Source: Rhodococcus sp. 1168
GTDB lineage: Bacteria > Actinomycetota > Actinomycetes > Mycobacteriales > Mycobacteriaceae
Assembly (NCBI RefSeq): GCF_002091955.1
Contig: NZ_MKKY01000036.1
Coordinates: 1 to 64,000, forward strand
Reading direction: 5' to 3'
Length of the DNA: 64,000 nt
The notes under the pieces: model-generated
What the model saw: only the letters and a program-made list of their open reading frames with translations
Told to the model about the DNA's origin: nothing
Database searches by the model: none
Position numbers and translations under genes: made by a program
Part shown: in pieces, positions 52,235 to 64,000 of the stretch
Layout: each line of letters begins with the position of its first letter
How positions within the stretch are numbered: position 1 is the first letter of the stretch

Positions 52235-53257
52235 TCACTCGGCGATGGCTCGAGACGACGGCGAAGGCGCAAACAGCTTCCATAATTCGGCGTCGGCCAC
52301 TGCCAGCGCGGTTCGGTCGTACGTCGAAGTCGACGCCAGGATCTCATCGGCGCCGGTGCGCTCGATCAGCTCGTCGAGCCGAGTGGCGACTTCGTGGGCA
52401 GTGCCGTGCACCGATGAGTCGATCGAGCGTTCCACCCGTTCCCTCGTGCGAGTGGGCGCGGCATCGAAATCGACTTCTCGGGCAGGAGCGAGCGGTGGAA
52501 ACTCACCGGTATTCCTCGATTGAGCCATTGCCCAGGCCTCGGGCAGCATCAACTCGCGAGCGAGGGCTGCCGAGTCCGCGATCATGATGTCGAGCGAGAC
52601 GATGACGCGCGGGTTCGGGGAGAGCTCGGTGGCGCGGAACTGACGTCGATAAGCTGCGATCTCGGCACCGTCGCCCCAGAGAATCGGGCCGCCGACCACC
52701 ACCGGCAATCCCGCTTTCGCTGCTATCGCCAACCCCTTCCCAGTTGCCAGGACGTACATCGGTGGGGCAGGAACCGCCGGCCTGACCGTCACCGGACCCG
52801 TCCCGTCGAGATATCCCGCGAGTTCGGCCAGATCGTCGGCGAATGTATCTGCTTCCTCACGACCGGTTCGGAGCGCGCGGCGGACAGGTTCGGTGAAGCC
52901 GAGCGAGCGCCCGAGACCCACATCGACACGCCCCGGGTAGAGCGCGGCGAGCATCGCGAACTGCTCGGCGACGACGAACGGCTGATGGTTGGGCAACATG
53001 ACGCCGCCGGAACCGAGGCGGATCCGCGAGGTCTGGGCGCCGATTGCTGCAAGCAACACGGGCGGGGCACCACTGGCAATACCGGGAACCCCGTGATGCT
53101 CTGCCACCCAGAACCGATGGTAACCAAGCTGTTCGGCGTGGACAGCGCGTTCGATCGAGCCGGCCAAAGCAGACGCGTCGTCGAAACCTGTCCTCGTGCG
53201 GGAGCGATCGAGTATGGACAGAAGCACACCAGCGTCAACAGCCGATCGGTCATGCAT
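52235..53257 (-). CDS. Luciferase-like flavin monooxygenase (LLM class)
   Basis: This 340-residue TIM-barrel protein resembles bacterial-luciferase alpha-subunit relatives of the MsnO8 type. It has GYHRFWVAEHHGVPG near residue 48 and IRLGSGGVMLPNHQPFVVAE following. Such enzymes use reduced FMN (or, in actinobacteria, F420) to oxidise an unknown substrate. It starts with an ATG at 53257, divergent from the VOC gene. Confidence 0.9.
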   Translation of the reverse strand: MHDRSAVDAGVLLSILDRSRTRTGFDDASALAGSIERAVHAEQLGYHRFWVAEHHGVPGIASGAPPVLLAAIGAQTSRIRLGSGGVMLPNHQPFVVAEQFAMLAALYPGRVDVGLGRSLGFTEPVRRALRTGREEADTFADDLAELAGYLDGTGPVTVRPAVPAPPMYVLATGKGLAIAAKAGLPVVVGGPILWGDGAEIAAYRRQFRATELSPNPRVIVSLDIMIADSAALARELMLPEAWAMAQSRNTGEFPPLAPAREVDFDAAPTRTRERVERSIDSSVHGTAHEVATRLDELIERTGADEILASTSTYDRTALAVADAELWKLFAPSPSSRAIAE

Positions 53258-53368
53258 ATTTCTCCGGCAAGCAGTGTTCCCCTAGTTAAATACTCGGCTC
53301 GCGGACCGAATCTGTCCGCAATACTTGGCAGGCTTGCTGGCACCACAACGAAAGGGAGCGAACGAATA

Positions 53369-53746
53369 ATGGACATCAAACTCGAACTCGTCATGATCCC
53401 GGTGAGCGACGTCGACCGAGCCAAGGACTTCTACGTCAAGATCGGATTCAACGCAGACTACGACGAGCGGCCGACGGACGCGATCCGCTACGTACAACTG
53501 ACCCCACCCGGATCCGCCTGCTCCATCGCCATCGGCGAAGGCATCACCGCCGCGGCACCGGGAAGCGTCGAGGGCATGCAGGTCGTCGTCACCAGCGCCG
53601 AACAAGCGCGCACGAACCTCATCGCAGCAGGCCTCGACGTCGACCCCGTCGTCGACCTGGGATGGGGCAAGTTCGTGTTCTTCGCCGATCCCGACGGAAA
53701 CAAGTGGGCCGTCCAAGAACTCCCGGACTACGCACAGAAAGATTGA
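53369..53746 (+). CDS. VOC superfamily (glyoxalase/bleomycin resistance-like) protein
   Basis: This 125-residue protein has paired beta-alpha-beta-beta-beta units typical of the vicinal-oxygen-chelate fold. It begins ELVMIPVSDVDRAKDFY and ends FADPDGNKWAVQELP. It may be a small dioxygenase, isomerase or binding protein; the metal ligands cannot be assigned with confidence. AAAGGGAG lies about 10 nt before the ATG. Its stop is 5 nt from the convergent EEP gene. Confidence 0.88.
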   Translation: MDIKLELVMIPVSDVDRAKDFYVKIGFNADYDERPTDAIRYVQLTPPGSACSIAIGEGITAAAPGSVEGMQVVVTSAEQARTNLIAAGLDVDPVVDLGWGKFVFFADPDGNKWAVQELPDYAQKD

Positions 53747-53751
53747 CGGCC

Positions 53752-54717
53752 TCAGGGCGCGCGTAGCAACAAGTCCGCGCGGATGCCGCGGTGATCGGAG
53801 CCAGGAAGCTCGACGACCCCCACATCGATCACCGCGGCGTCGCTGACGAGAATATGGTCGATCGCTATCAACGGCGGGTACCACGCGTCGGCAGAATACG
53901 TAGCCAAGTGACCGGCGCCGACCTCCATCGCCGCGTCACGGTAACGATCCCTCAGCAAGTTTCGGTACCGCTTGTGGTCGAACGTCGCATTGAAATCCCC
54001 CGACACCACCACGGGTCCGTCGTCGAGCGGGATCTTGTCCATCAACTGCCTGAGCGCGGCAAGTTCGCGCGCCCACGCCGATGGGTGCCGCGGCCACGGC
54101 GGCACCGGGTGCACTGCGAACACGAGTGGCCATGGAGCATCGGGGACCTGCACACGCACCGACAGCAATTCGGTGATGTAGCCATCGTGCCGAGTCTCGT
54201 CGCCGATGGGATACCGCGAATAGATACCGGTCCCGTTTCCACCCGACGCTGCGCTGACGAACGGGTAAGGAAGACGTTCGAGAATTCCCGCCTCGACGAG
54301 CCCCTCGTGCGCCGAACGAGTCAACTCGACCACGGTCAGCACATCGGGCGCGTGAGCATCCACTGCAGCCACAACAGCACCCGGATCAGCCTCACCGAGC
54401 AGGATGTTCGCACTCATCACACCGAACGGCGTGCCCTGAACACTGCGCTTACGAAGCCGCGCCCGAACCAGAGGGAACTGAGTCGAAAACGCAACTGCGA
54501 CAACCAACGACCCTGCTACGACGCCCCACCACCCGGCACCCACACCCAGAAGCACAGCACCCGGAACCGCCGCCACCATGAGAAGACGAGCAAGCGCGGC
54601 CGCAACGGCCATGAACTGACCCGTCGAATCGACAAGATGCGCGGCAATGCCCAGCAACGCGACCGCAACGAATACGGCCCCCAGAACGATGATCATTCGC
54701 GCCAGTGTCCCAGGCAC
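53752..54717 (-). CDS. Membrane-anchored endonuclease/exonuclease/phosphatase family protein
   Basis: This 321-residue protein has two or three N-terminal transmembrane helices (about residues 5-85) followed by an extracytoplasmic EEP domain. The domain has the catalytic segments SANILLGEAD, VVELT, VSGDFNATFDH and GSDHRGIRADLL. The fold covers phosphodiesterases, sphingomyelinases and DNases. The outside location favours a lipid or nucleotide phosphodiester substrate. The start is a GTG at 54717 or an ATG seven codons later. The 33-bp repeat array lies just upstream. Confidence 0.85.
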   Translation of the reverse strand: MPGTLARMIIVLGAVFVAVALLGIAAHLVDSTGQFMAVAAALARLLMVAAVPGAVLLGVGAGWWGVVAGSLVVAVAFSTQFPLVRARLRKRSVQGTPFGVMSANILLGEADPGAVVAAVDAHAPDVLTVVELTRSAHEGLVEAGILERLPYPFVSAASGGNGTGIYSRYPIGDETRHDGYITELLSVRVQVPDAPWPLVFAVHPVPPWPRHPSAWARELAALRQLMDKIPLDDGPVVVSGDFNATFDHKRYRNLLRDRYRDAAMEVGAGHLATYSADAWYPPLIAIDHILVSDAAVIDVGVVELPGSDHRGIRADLLLRAP

Positions 54718-54762
54718 ACCTGTGGAAGAGCTGGCAAAACCTGGTCACCCCGGGCCGCGACC

Positions 54763-54960
54763 GACAAACCCGGTCACTCCGCAAGCTCCGCTCCTGACAA
54801 ACCCGGTCACTCCGCAAGCTCCGCTCCTGACAAACCCGGTCACTCCGCAAGCTCCGCTCCTGACAAACCCGGTCACTCCGCAAGCTCCGCTCCTGACAAA
54901 CCCGGTCACTCCGCAAGCTCCGCTCCTGACAAACCCGGTCACTCCGCAAGCTCCGCTCCT
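54763..54960. repeat. Minisatellite: six identical tandem copies of a 33-bp unit
   Basis: Units start at 54763, 54796, 54829, 54862, 54895 and 54928 and appear identical; the plus-strand unit begins GACAAACCCGGTCACTCC. A degenerate partial copy precedes the array. It fills most of the 300-bp divergent gap between the EEP gene and the cholesterol-oxidase-like gene. The period is about three DNA turns and a multiple of three. Several frames stay open through it on both strands, but no gene is credible. Confidence 0.93.
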
Positions 54961-55017
54961 GGGAAATCTCACGTAATCCGAGAGACCAGTCGCTTTTCTG
55001 CCGCCCAATAGGGAACA

Positions 55018-56682
55018 ATGGCCGACGAGCCGCGACTGAATTCAGGGGACAAAACACACGTGAAACGCAGGCAACTTCTCCAACTGGCGGCAACAGGGCT
55101 GGTTGGACTGACGGCACCTCCACTGCTTTCCGGCACACGAGCGCACGCGATCCCGATCGGTGTCGGCTCCATCCGGTCACTCGTCCCAGAAATCTTCGCC
55201 GAGCCGCCCCGACCGCCCGAGCATTCCGCGGTCATCGTCATCGGTTCCGGCTTCGGCGCAAGCGCGGCCGCGCTCCGCCTCGCGCAGGCAGGTAGCCAGG
55301 TCACCGTCCTCGAACGCGGCCTGCGCTGGCCACGAGACCCATGGCGCGAGATCTTCACCGCCGACATGACCGCCGACGGCCGCGGCCTCTGGCGCCAAGA
55401 TTCGTTCACCAACATCACCGGACTACCAGTCGGGCCCGTCGACATGTTCGGCGGCGTACTCGACACCACCCGCTACGAGAACCTTTCCGTCTGGCGCGGC
55501 GCCGCTGTCGGCGGAGGATCCATCGTCTACACCGGCGTCACGATCGCACCGGAACGCCGATTCTTCGACCTCTCCTTCGGCGGCAGGCTCAGCTACGACG
55601 ACATGGCCGGAACCTGGTACCCCAAGGCCCGATCGATGCTGAAGCCGTCGCAGATGCCCGACGACATCTACAACAGCGAAAATTTCGCGCACTCACGCAC
55701 CTGGGACGATCACGCACGACGCGCCGGCTATCAACCCGAACGAGTCGACGGCAACTGGAACTGGAATGTCCTGCGCGAGGAGATGACCGGACGGTCCCGC
55801 CCGTCCGCCACTGTCGGAGCAAGCACTTTCGGAAACTCGAACGGCGCCAAGCACGACCTGACACAGAACTACATTCCGCAGGCCGAGAACACCGGACGAG
55901 CAACCGTGTGCCACAGCCACGAGGTCGCCTCGATCGGCAGTGAATCCGGTGGCCGCTACCGCGTCGAGGTGCGGCGCCTCGACCCCGAAGGCAACGTTCT
56001 CGAAACCCGTACGCTCACCTGCGACAAACTCGTCCTCGGAGCCGGATCGATCGGCACCACAGAACTTCTCGTGCGTGCGCAGGCCACCGGCACATTGGGC
56101 AATCTGAACGAGTTCGTCGGTCGCGGCTGGGGCACCAACGGCGACGCTTCGATGACGCGATCGCTCGGGCCTGCTACGGGCGTACCGCAGGGCGCACCGT
56201 GCGCGTCCCGAATCATCGACGACTCCGGACTCCCCCTCACCGTCGAGAACTGGTATGTCCCAGGCGTACCCATGGATCTAGGATTCATCGGCTCGCTCGG
56301 CATGACGATCGACCCGCTGCGGGCCGATTTCCATTACAACGCCGCCACCGACTCGATGACGCTCGACTGGCCGAAAGGCGGAAGCCGTGACACCGTCGAG
56401 GCACTACGCGCAGTACAGAACAAGATGGCTCAGGCCGGTGGCACCGTGGTCTCCGCGGAGCCGTTCACCCGCGACGTCGACGACACTTTCACCGCCCACC
56501 CACTCGGTGGTGCAGTACTCGGCGACGTCACCGACTCGTACGGACGCGTCAAGGGGCACGATGGCCTCTACGTCGTCGATGGTGCCCTGATCCCCGGTAG
56601 TACCGGCGCAGCCAACCCCTCGCTCACCATCACCGCACTCGCCGAACGCAACATCGCTAAGGTCATTGCCGACGGTCGGTAG
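55018..56682 (+). CDS. Tat-exported GMC oxidoreductase, cholesterol oxidase homologue
   Basis: This 554-residue flavoprotein has a Tat-type signal (KRRQLLQLA, then a hydrophobic stretch ending SGTRAHA). The FAD motif VIGSGFGASAAALRLAQ and the signatures RGAAVGGGSIVYTG and VVDGALIPGS of class I cholesterol oxidases follow. The catalytic His (AHPLGGAVLG) and Asn (AANPSLTITALAERN) are present. The active-site loop carrying the catalytic Glu appears shortened by about 11 residues and the Glu is absent. It may oxidise another sterol or alcohol. An internal GTG at 55060 is an alternative start. Confidence 0.85.
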   Translation: MADEPRLNSGDKTHVKRRQLLQLAATGLVGLTAPPLLSGTRAHAIPIGVGSIRSLVPEIFAEPPRPPEHSAVIVIGSGFGASAAALRLAQAGSQVTVLERGLRWPRDPWREIFTADMTADGRGLWRQDSFTNITGLPVGPVDMFGGVLDTTRYENLSVWRGAAVGGGSIVYTGVTIAPERRFFDLSFGGRLSYDDMAGTWYPKARSMLKPSQMPDDIYNSENFAHSRTWDDHARRAGYQPERVDGNWNWNVLREEMTGRSRPSATVGASTFGNSNGAKHDLTQNYIPQAENTGRATVCHSHEVASIGSESGGRYRVEVRRLDPEGNVLETRTLTCDKLVLGAGSIGTTELLVRAQATGTLGNLNEFVGRGWGTNGDASMTRSLGPATGVPQGAPCASRIIDDSGLPLTVENWYVPGVPMDLGFIGSLGMTIDPLRADFHYNAATDSMTLDWPKGGSRDTVEALRAVQNKMAQAGGTVVSAEPFTRDVDDTFTAHPLGGAVLGDVTDSYGRVKGHDGLYVVDGALIPGSTGAANPSLTITALAERNIAKVIADGR

Positions 56683-56737
56683 CTCGAGTCCCGGCGCCGT
56701 CATTCCGAGTCGCGAACCGAAACTCGTTTTTCGCACG

Positions 56738-56777
56738 AAAAAGCCCCGCACCCAGGAAACTGGGTGCGGGGCTTTTT
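56738..56777. terminator. Bidirectional terminator between the GMC oxidase gene and rpoC
   Basis: A perfect 18-bp stem (56738-56755 with 56760-56777) closes a GAAA loop and is bounded by AAAAA and TTTTT. It lies 55 nt after the oxidase stop and 10 nt after the rpoC stop, so it can end transcription from both sides. Confidence 0.95.
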
Positions 56778-56787
56778 GCGCTACTGG

Positions 56788-60744
<3,957 letters not shown>

Positions 60745-60814
60745 GTAACTTCCTTTCCCCGTTATGGGTGTTGTACCAAACTGCCATTGAGAACAGTCAT
60801 ATGAGAAAGAGCGC

Positions 60815-60845
60815 CCTCGGGCCTGCGACAACCGCAGGCCCGAGG
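60815..60845 (-). other. Intercistronic hairpin between rpoB and rpoC
   Basis: A perfect 13-bp stem CCTCGGGCCTGCG/CGCAGGCCCGAGG closes a five-base loop. It starts 9 nt after the rpoB stop. No T tract follows, so complete termination is unlikely. It could be a partial attenuator or an RNA-processing or stability element. Confidence 0.65.
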
Positions 60846-60854
60846 ACCGTAGAA

Positions 60855-63800
60855 CTACTGAGCGAGGTCGTCGACCGTTGCAGCTTCGTTGCGGGAGAGG
60901 TTGATTCCCAGGTTGGCCGCGGCACGCTCGAGGTCCTCGTCGTCACCGTCGGCCATCGTGATGGCAGCGCCGTCCGAGGACAGCACCTCCACGTTGAGGC
61001 ACAGTGACTGGAGCTCCTTGAGGAGCACCTTGAAGGACTCGGGGATACCGGGCTCGGGAATGTTCTCGCCCTTGACGATCGCTTCGTACACCTTCACGCG
61101 GCCGACAACGTCGTCCGACTTGATGGTGAGAAGCTCCTGCAGCGTGTACGCAGCGCCGTAAGCCTGCATGGCCCAGCACTCCATCTCACCGAAGCGCTGT
61201 CCACCGAACTGCGCTTTACCGCCGAGGGGCTGCTGCGTGATCATCGAGTACGGCCCGGTCGAACGAGCGTGGATCTTGTCGTCGACCAAGTGGTGCAGCT
61301 TGATGATGTACATGTAGCCCACGGACACCGGGTACGGGAACGGCTCGCCGGAACGACCGTCGAACAAGGTGGCCTTTCCGTCGGAACCGACCATCTGCTC
61401 GCCGTCGCGGTTGGGAATCGTGCTGGCCAGCAGGCCGGTCAGCTGATTCTCCTTGGCGCCGTCGAACACCGGGGTAGCGATATTGCTGTCCGCAGGTGCC
61501 GAGAGCATCTCCTCCGGAAGACGCTCGGCCCAATCGGGCCGGGTGCCGTCCGTCGCCACTTGAACATTCCAGCCGGTCTTGCCGATCCACCCGAGGTGGG
61601 TCTCCAAGATCTGACCGATGTTCATACGACGCGGAACGCCGTGGGTGTTGAGAATGATGTCGATCGGGGTGCCGTCGGACAGGAACGGCATGTCCTCCTG
61701 CGGGAGGATCTTGCCGATGACGCCCTTGTTACCGTGGCGGCCTGCGAGCTTGTCGCCGTCCTGAATCTTGCGCTTCTGGGCGACGTAGACGCGGACCAAC
61801 TCGTTGACGCCGGGAGGCAGATCGTCATCGTCGTCGCGTGAGAACACGCGAATGCCGATGACCTTTCCGTTCTCGCCGTGCGGAACCTTGAGGGAAGTAT
61901 CGCGAACCTCGCGAGCCTTCTCACCGAAGATGGCACGCAGGAGACGCTCTTCCGGGGTCAGCTCGGTCTCGCCCTTCGGCGTGACCTTTCCGACCAGCAC
62001 GTCGCCGTCACGAACCTCGGCACCGATACGAATGATGCCGCGCTCGTCGAGGTCAGCGAGGACCTCGTCGGACACGTTCGGAATGTCACGAGTGATCTCC
62101 TCGGCACCGAGCTTGGTGTCGCGAGCATCGATCTCGTGCTCCTCGATGTGAATCGAGGTGAGAACATCCTCTTCCACGAGGCGCTGCGAAAGAATGATCG
62201 CGTCCTCGTAGTTGTGGCCTTCCCACGGCATGATCGCCACGAGCAGGTTCTTGCCGAGCGCCATTTCACCGTCTTCGGTGCATGGGCCGTCGGCGAGGAC
62301 CTGACCGGACTCGACGCGCTGACCCTCGTCCACGATCGGACGCTGGTTGGCACACGTGCCCTGGTTCGAACGCGCAAACTTGCGCATCCGGTAGGTCTTG
62401 CGGCTACCGTCGTCGGCCATGACCGTGACGTAGTCGGCGGAGACCTCTTCCACGACACCGGTCATCTCGCTGATCACGACGTCACCTGCATCGACTGCGG
62501 CACGCAGTTCCATGCCGGTACCGACGATCGGCGATTCGCTGCGTACCAGCGGAACGGCCTGACGCTGCATGTTCGCACCCATCAGGGCACGGTTGGCATC
62601 GTCGTGCTCGAGGAACGGAATCATCGCGGTTGCGACCGAGACCATCTGACGCGGTGAAACGTCCATGTAATCGATGTCCGAGGACGACACGAACTCGACC
62701 TCGCCACCCTTACGGCGAACAAGAATCTTGTCCTCGACGAAATGGTCGCTGTCGTCCAGAGGCGCGTTGGCCTGGGCGAGCGTGTGGCGATCCTCTTCGT
62801 CGGCCGTCAGGTAGTCGACATCGTCGGTGACCTGGCCGTCGACGACCTTGCGGTACGGGGTCTCGATGAAGCCGAACGGGTTGACCCGTGCGTATACCGA
62901 CAGCGAGCCGATCAGACCGATGTTCGGGCCTTCAGGGGTCTCGATGGGGCACATACGGCCGTAGTGCGACGGGTGAACGTCACGAACCTCGAGGCCGGCG
63001 CGCTCACGGGAAAGACCACCCGGTCCGAGAGCCGACAGGCGACGCTTGTGCGTCAGACCCGACAGCGGGTTGTTCTGGTCCATGAACTGCGACAGCTGGG
63101 AGGTTCCGAAGAACTCCTTGATCGCAGCGACGACGGGACGAATGTTGATCAGGGTCTGCGGCGTGATGGCCTCGACATCCTGAGTCGTCATACGTTCGCG
63201 AACGACGCGCTCCATGCGGGAAAGCCCCACGCGGATCTGGTTCTGAATCAGCTCACCGACGGTACGGAGACGACGGTTACCGAAGTGGTCGATGTCGTCG
63301 ACCTCGACGGGAACCTCGACGCCATCGGGTGCCGTCATCGAGGTGTCACCTGCGTGCAAACGCACGAGGTACTCGATGGTGGCGACGATGTCTTCTTCGG
63401 TGAGAGTCGAAGCGACGATCGGCTGACCTGCATTGAGGCCGAGCTTTTTGTTGATCTTGTAGCGACCCACGCGAGCGAGGTCGTAGCGCTTGTCCTTGAA
63501 GAACAAGTTCTCCAGGAGCGTCTGCGCGCTCTCCTTCGTGGGCGGCTCGCCCGGACGCAACTTGCGGTAGATGTCGAGAAGCGCCTCGTCGGTACCAGCT
63601 GTGTTGTCTTTCTCCAGCGTGGCCATGAGGATCTCGGAGAAGCCGAAGCGCTCCGTGATCTGCTCGGTGGACCAGCCGAGAGCCTTCAGCAGCACCGTGA
63701 CGGGCTGGCGACGCTTACGGTCGATACGAACACCGACGGTGTCGCGCTTGTCGACGTCGAACTCCAACCAGGCACCGCGACCAGGAATGACCTTGACGCT

Positions 63801-64000
63801 GTGCAGGTCCTTCTCCGTCGTCTTGTCGACCGAATGGTCGAAGTAGACGCCTGGAGAGCGGACGAGCTGGGAGACGACGACACGCTCGGTGCCGTTGATG
63901 ATGAACGTGCCCTTGCCGGTCATCATGGGGAAATCACCCATGAAGACCGTCTGGCTTTTGATCTCACCGGTGTTGTTGTTGATGAACTCGGCCGTCACGA
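60855..64000 (-). CDS. rpoB: DNA-directed RNA polymerase beta subunit, 5' end outside the window
   Basis: About 1048 residues are visible, and by comparison with mycobacterial RpoB roughly 120 N-terminal residues lie beyond the right edge. The rifampicin-resistance-determining region ([18 protein letters not shown] then [13 protein letters not shown], encoded near 63020-63115) is wild type, predicting rifampicin susceptibility at this locus. The C-terminus ends [19 protein letters not shown]. It heads the rpoBC operon with rpoC. Confidence 0.98.
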   Translation of the reverse strand, partial: VTAEFINNNTGEIKSQTVFMGDFPMMTGKGTFIINGTERVVVSQLVRSPGVYFDHSVDKTTEKDLHSVKVIPGRGAWLEFDVDKRDTVGVRIDRKRRQPVTVLLKALGWSTEQITERFGFSEILMATLEKDNTAGTDEALLDIYRKLRPGEPPTKESAQTLLENLFFKDKRYDLARVGRYKINKKLGLNAGQPIVASTLTEEDIVATIEYLVRLHAGDTSMTAPDGVEVPVEVDDIDHFGNRRLRTVGELIQNQIRVGLSRMERVVRERMTTQDVEAITPQTLINIRPVVAAIKEFFGTSQLSQFMDQNNPLSGLTHKRRLSALGPGGLSRERAGLEVRDVHPSHYGRMCPIETPEGPNIGLIGSLSVYARVNPFGFIETPYRKVVDGQVTDDVDYLTADEEDRHTLAQANAPLDDSDHFVEDKILVRRKGGEVEFVSSSDIDYMDVSPRQMVSVATAMIPFLEHDDANRALMGANMQRQAVPLVRSESPIVGTGMELRAAVDAGDVVISEMTGVVEEVSADYVTVMADDGSRKTYRMRKFARSNQGTCANQRPIVDEGQRVESGQVLADGPCTEDGEMALGKNLLVAIMPWEGHNYEDAIILSQRLVEEDVLTSIHIEEHEIDARDTKLGAEEITRDIPNVSDEVLADLDERGIIRIGAEVRDGDVLVGKVTPKGETELTPEERLLRAIFGEKAREVRDTSLKVPHGENGKVIGIRVFSRDDDDDLPPGVNELVRVYVAQKRKIQDGDKLAGRHGNKGVIGKILPQEDMPFLSDGTPIDIILNTHGVPRRMNIGQILETHLGWIGKTGWNVQVATDGTRPDWAERLPEEMLSAPADSNIATPVFDGAKENQLTGLLASTIPNRDGEQMVGSDGKATLFDGRSGEPFPYPVSVGYMYIIKLHHLVDDKIHARSTGPYSMITQQPLGGKAQFGGQRFGEMECWAMQAYGAAYTLQELLTIKSDDVVGRVKVYEAIVKGENIPEPGIPESFKVLLKELQSLCLNVEVLSSDGAAITMADGDDEDLERAAANLGINLSRNEAATVDDLAQ

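Noticed and set aside
54763-54960. The 33-bp repeats as a CRISPR array
   Set aside because: The copies are directly adjacent with no unique spacers, and no cas gene is present in the window.
53791-55011. A repeat-containing protein (SSAPDKPGH repeats) read through the minisatellite
   Set aside because: The frame is antisense to the EEP gene for most of its length. Other frames also stay open because 33 is a multiple of three.
60815-60845. The rpoB-rpoC hairpin as a true terminator
   Set aside because: There is no T tract, and rpoC must be expressed with rpoB, so full termination is implausible.
63020-63115. Possible rifampicin-resistance substitution in rpoB
   Set aside because: The resistance-determining region reads as wild type throughout.

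Overview
The window is high-GC actinobacterial chromosome, most likely from Rhodococcus or another mycolic-acid-producing member of the Nocardiaceae. The evidence is frequent GTG starts, a mycothiol S-conjugate amidase, RpoB, RpoC, EF-G, EF-Tu and ribosomal proteins close to the mycobacterial ones, a 13E12-type DUF222/HNH protein with a mycobacterial-type LexA box, and KstR-like and BioQ-like operator palindromes. No rRNA, tRNA or CRISPR array was found.

Layout. Positions 1-1243 hold an IS30-family element that abuts a dispersed palindromic repeat. Positions 1277-11149 hold glyA, a DUF885 peptidase, coaA, a Z-isoprenyl diphosphate synthase, a hemolysin III-type membrane protein, a DUF255 thioredoxin-like protein, mca, a DUF4307 protein and greA. 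This block resembles the mycobacterial glyA-to-greA neighbourhood. Positions 11198-16771 hold a BAAT-type thioesterase, a DrrAB-type ABC exporter, threonine ammonia-lyase and a ferredoxin-reductase-like flavoprotein. Positions 16898-19334 hold a five-gene, translationally coupled Asp23/Gls24 envelope-stress cassette. Positions 19426-24139 hold the str operon (rpsL-rpsG-fusA-tuf) with a long leader and a strong terminator.

Positions 24177-35087 hold two DUF3558 lipoproteins, followed by an eight-gene catabolic operon: TIGR03084, AtuA-like, two acyl-CoA dehydrogenases, a biotin-dependent acyl-CoA carboxylase pair, an enoyl-CoA hydratase and a TetR regulator. Its gene order matches the poorly understood echA7-fadE12-accA2-accD2-fadE13 locus of M. 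tuberculosis. A perfect palindrome lies 30 bp before its first gene. Positions 35393-43346 hold a LexA-controlled HNH protein, two MFS transporters, aroQ, a DsbA-like/VKOR disulfide pair and a RidA protein. Positions 43479-45853 hold a KstR-like box, a lytic transglycosylase-NlpC/P60 fusion and an acyl-ACP thioesterase.

Positions 45772-51380 hold the most intriguing locus. It is a biotin ECF-transporter operon (bioY, bioM, bioN) with two AMP-dependent acyl ligases and a thiolase embedded in it, preceded by a BioQ-like operator. The arrangement recalls the Bacillus yhfS-yhfT-yhfU cluster, whose ligase and thiolase have no settled role. Positions 51469-56682 hold a SixA-type phosphatase, a luciferase-like monooxygenase, a VOC protein, a membrane-anchored EEP-family protein, a six-copy 33-bp minisatellite and a Tat-exported cholesterol-oxidase homologue that lacks the expected catalytic glutamate loop. 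Positions 56738-64000 hold a bidirectional terminator, rpoC, and rpoB, which runs off the right edge.

Themes linking the genes are acyl-CoA and lipid metabolism, biotin supply to biotin-dependent carboxylases, and cell-envelope maintenance. The core transcription and translation operons all lie on the minus strand. The many 4-nt start/stop overlaps (ATGA or GTGA) show tight translational coupling inside the operons.
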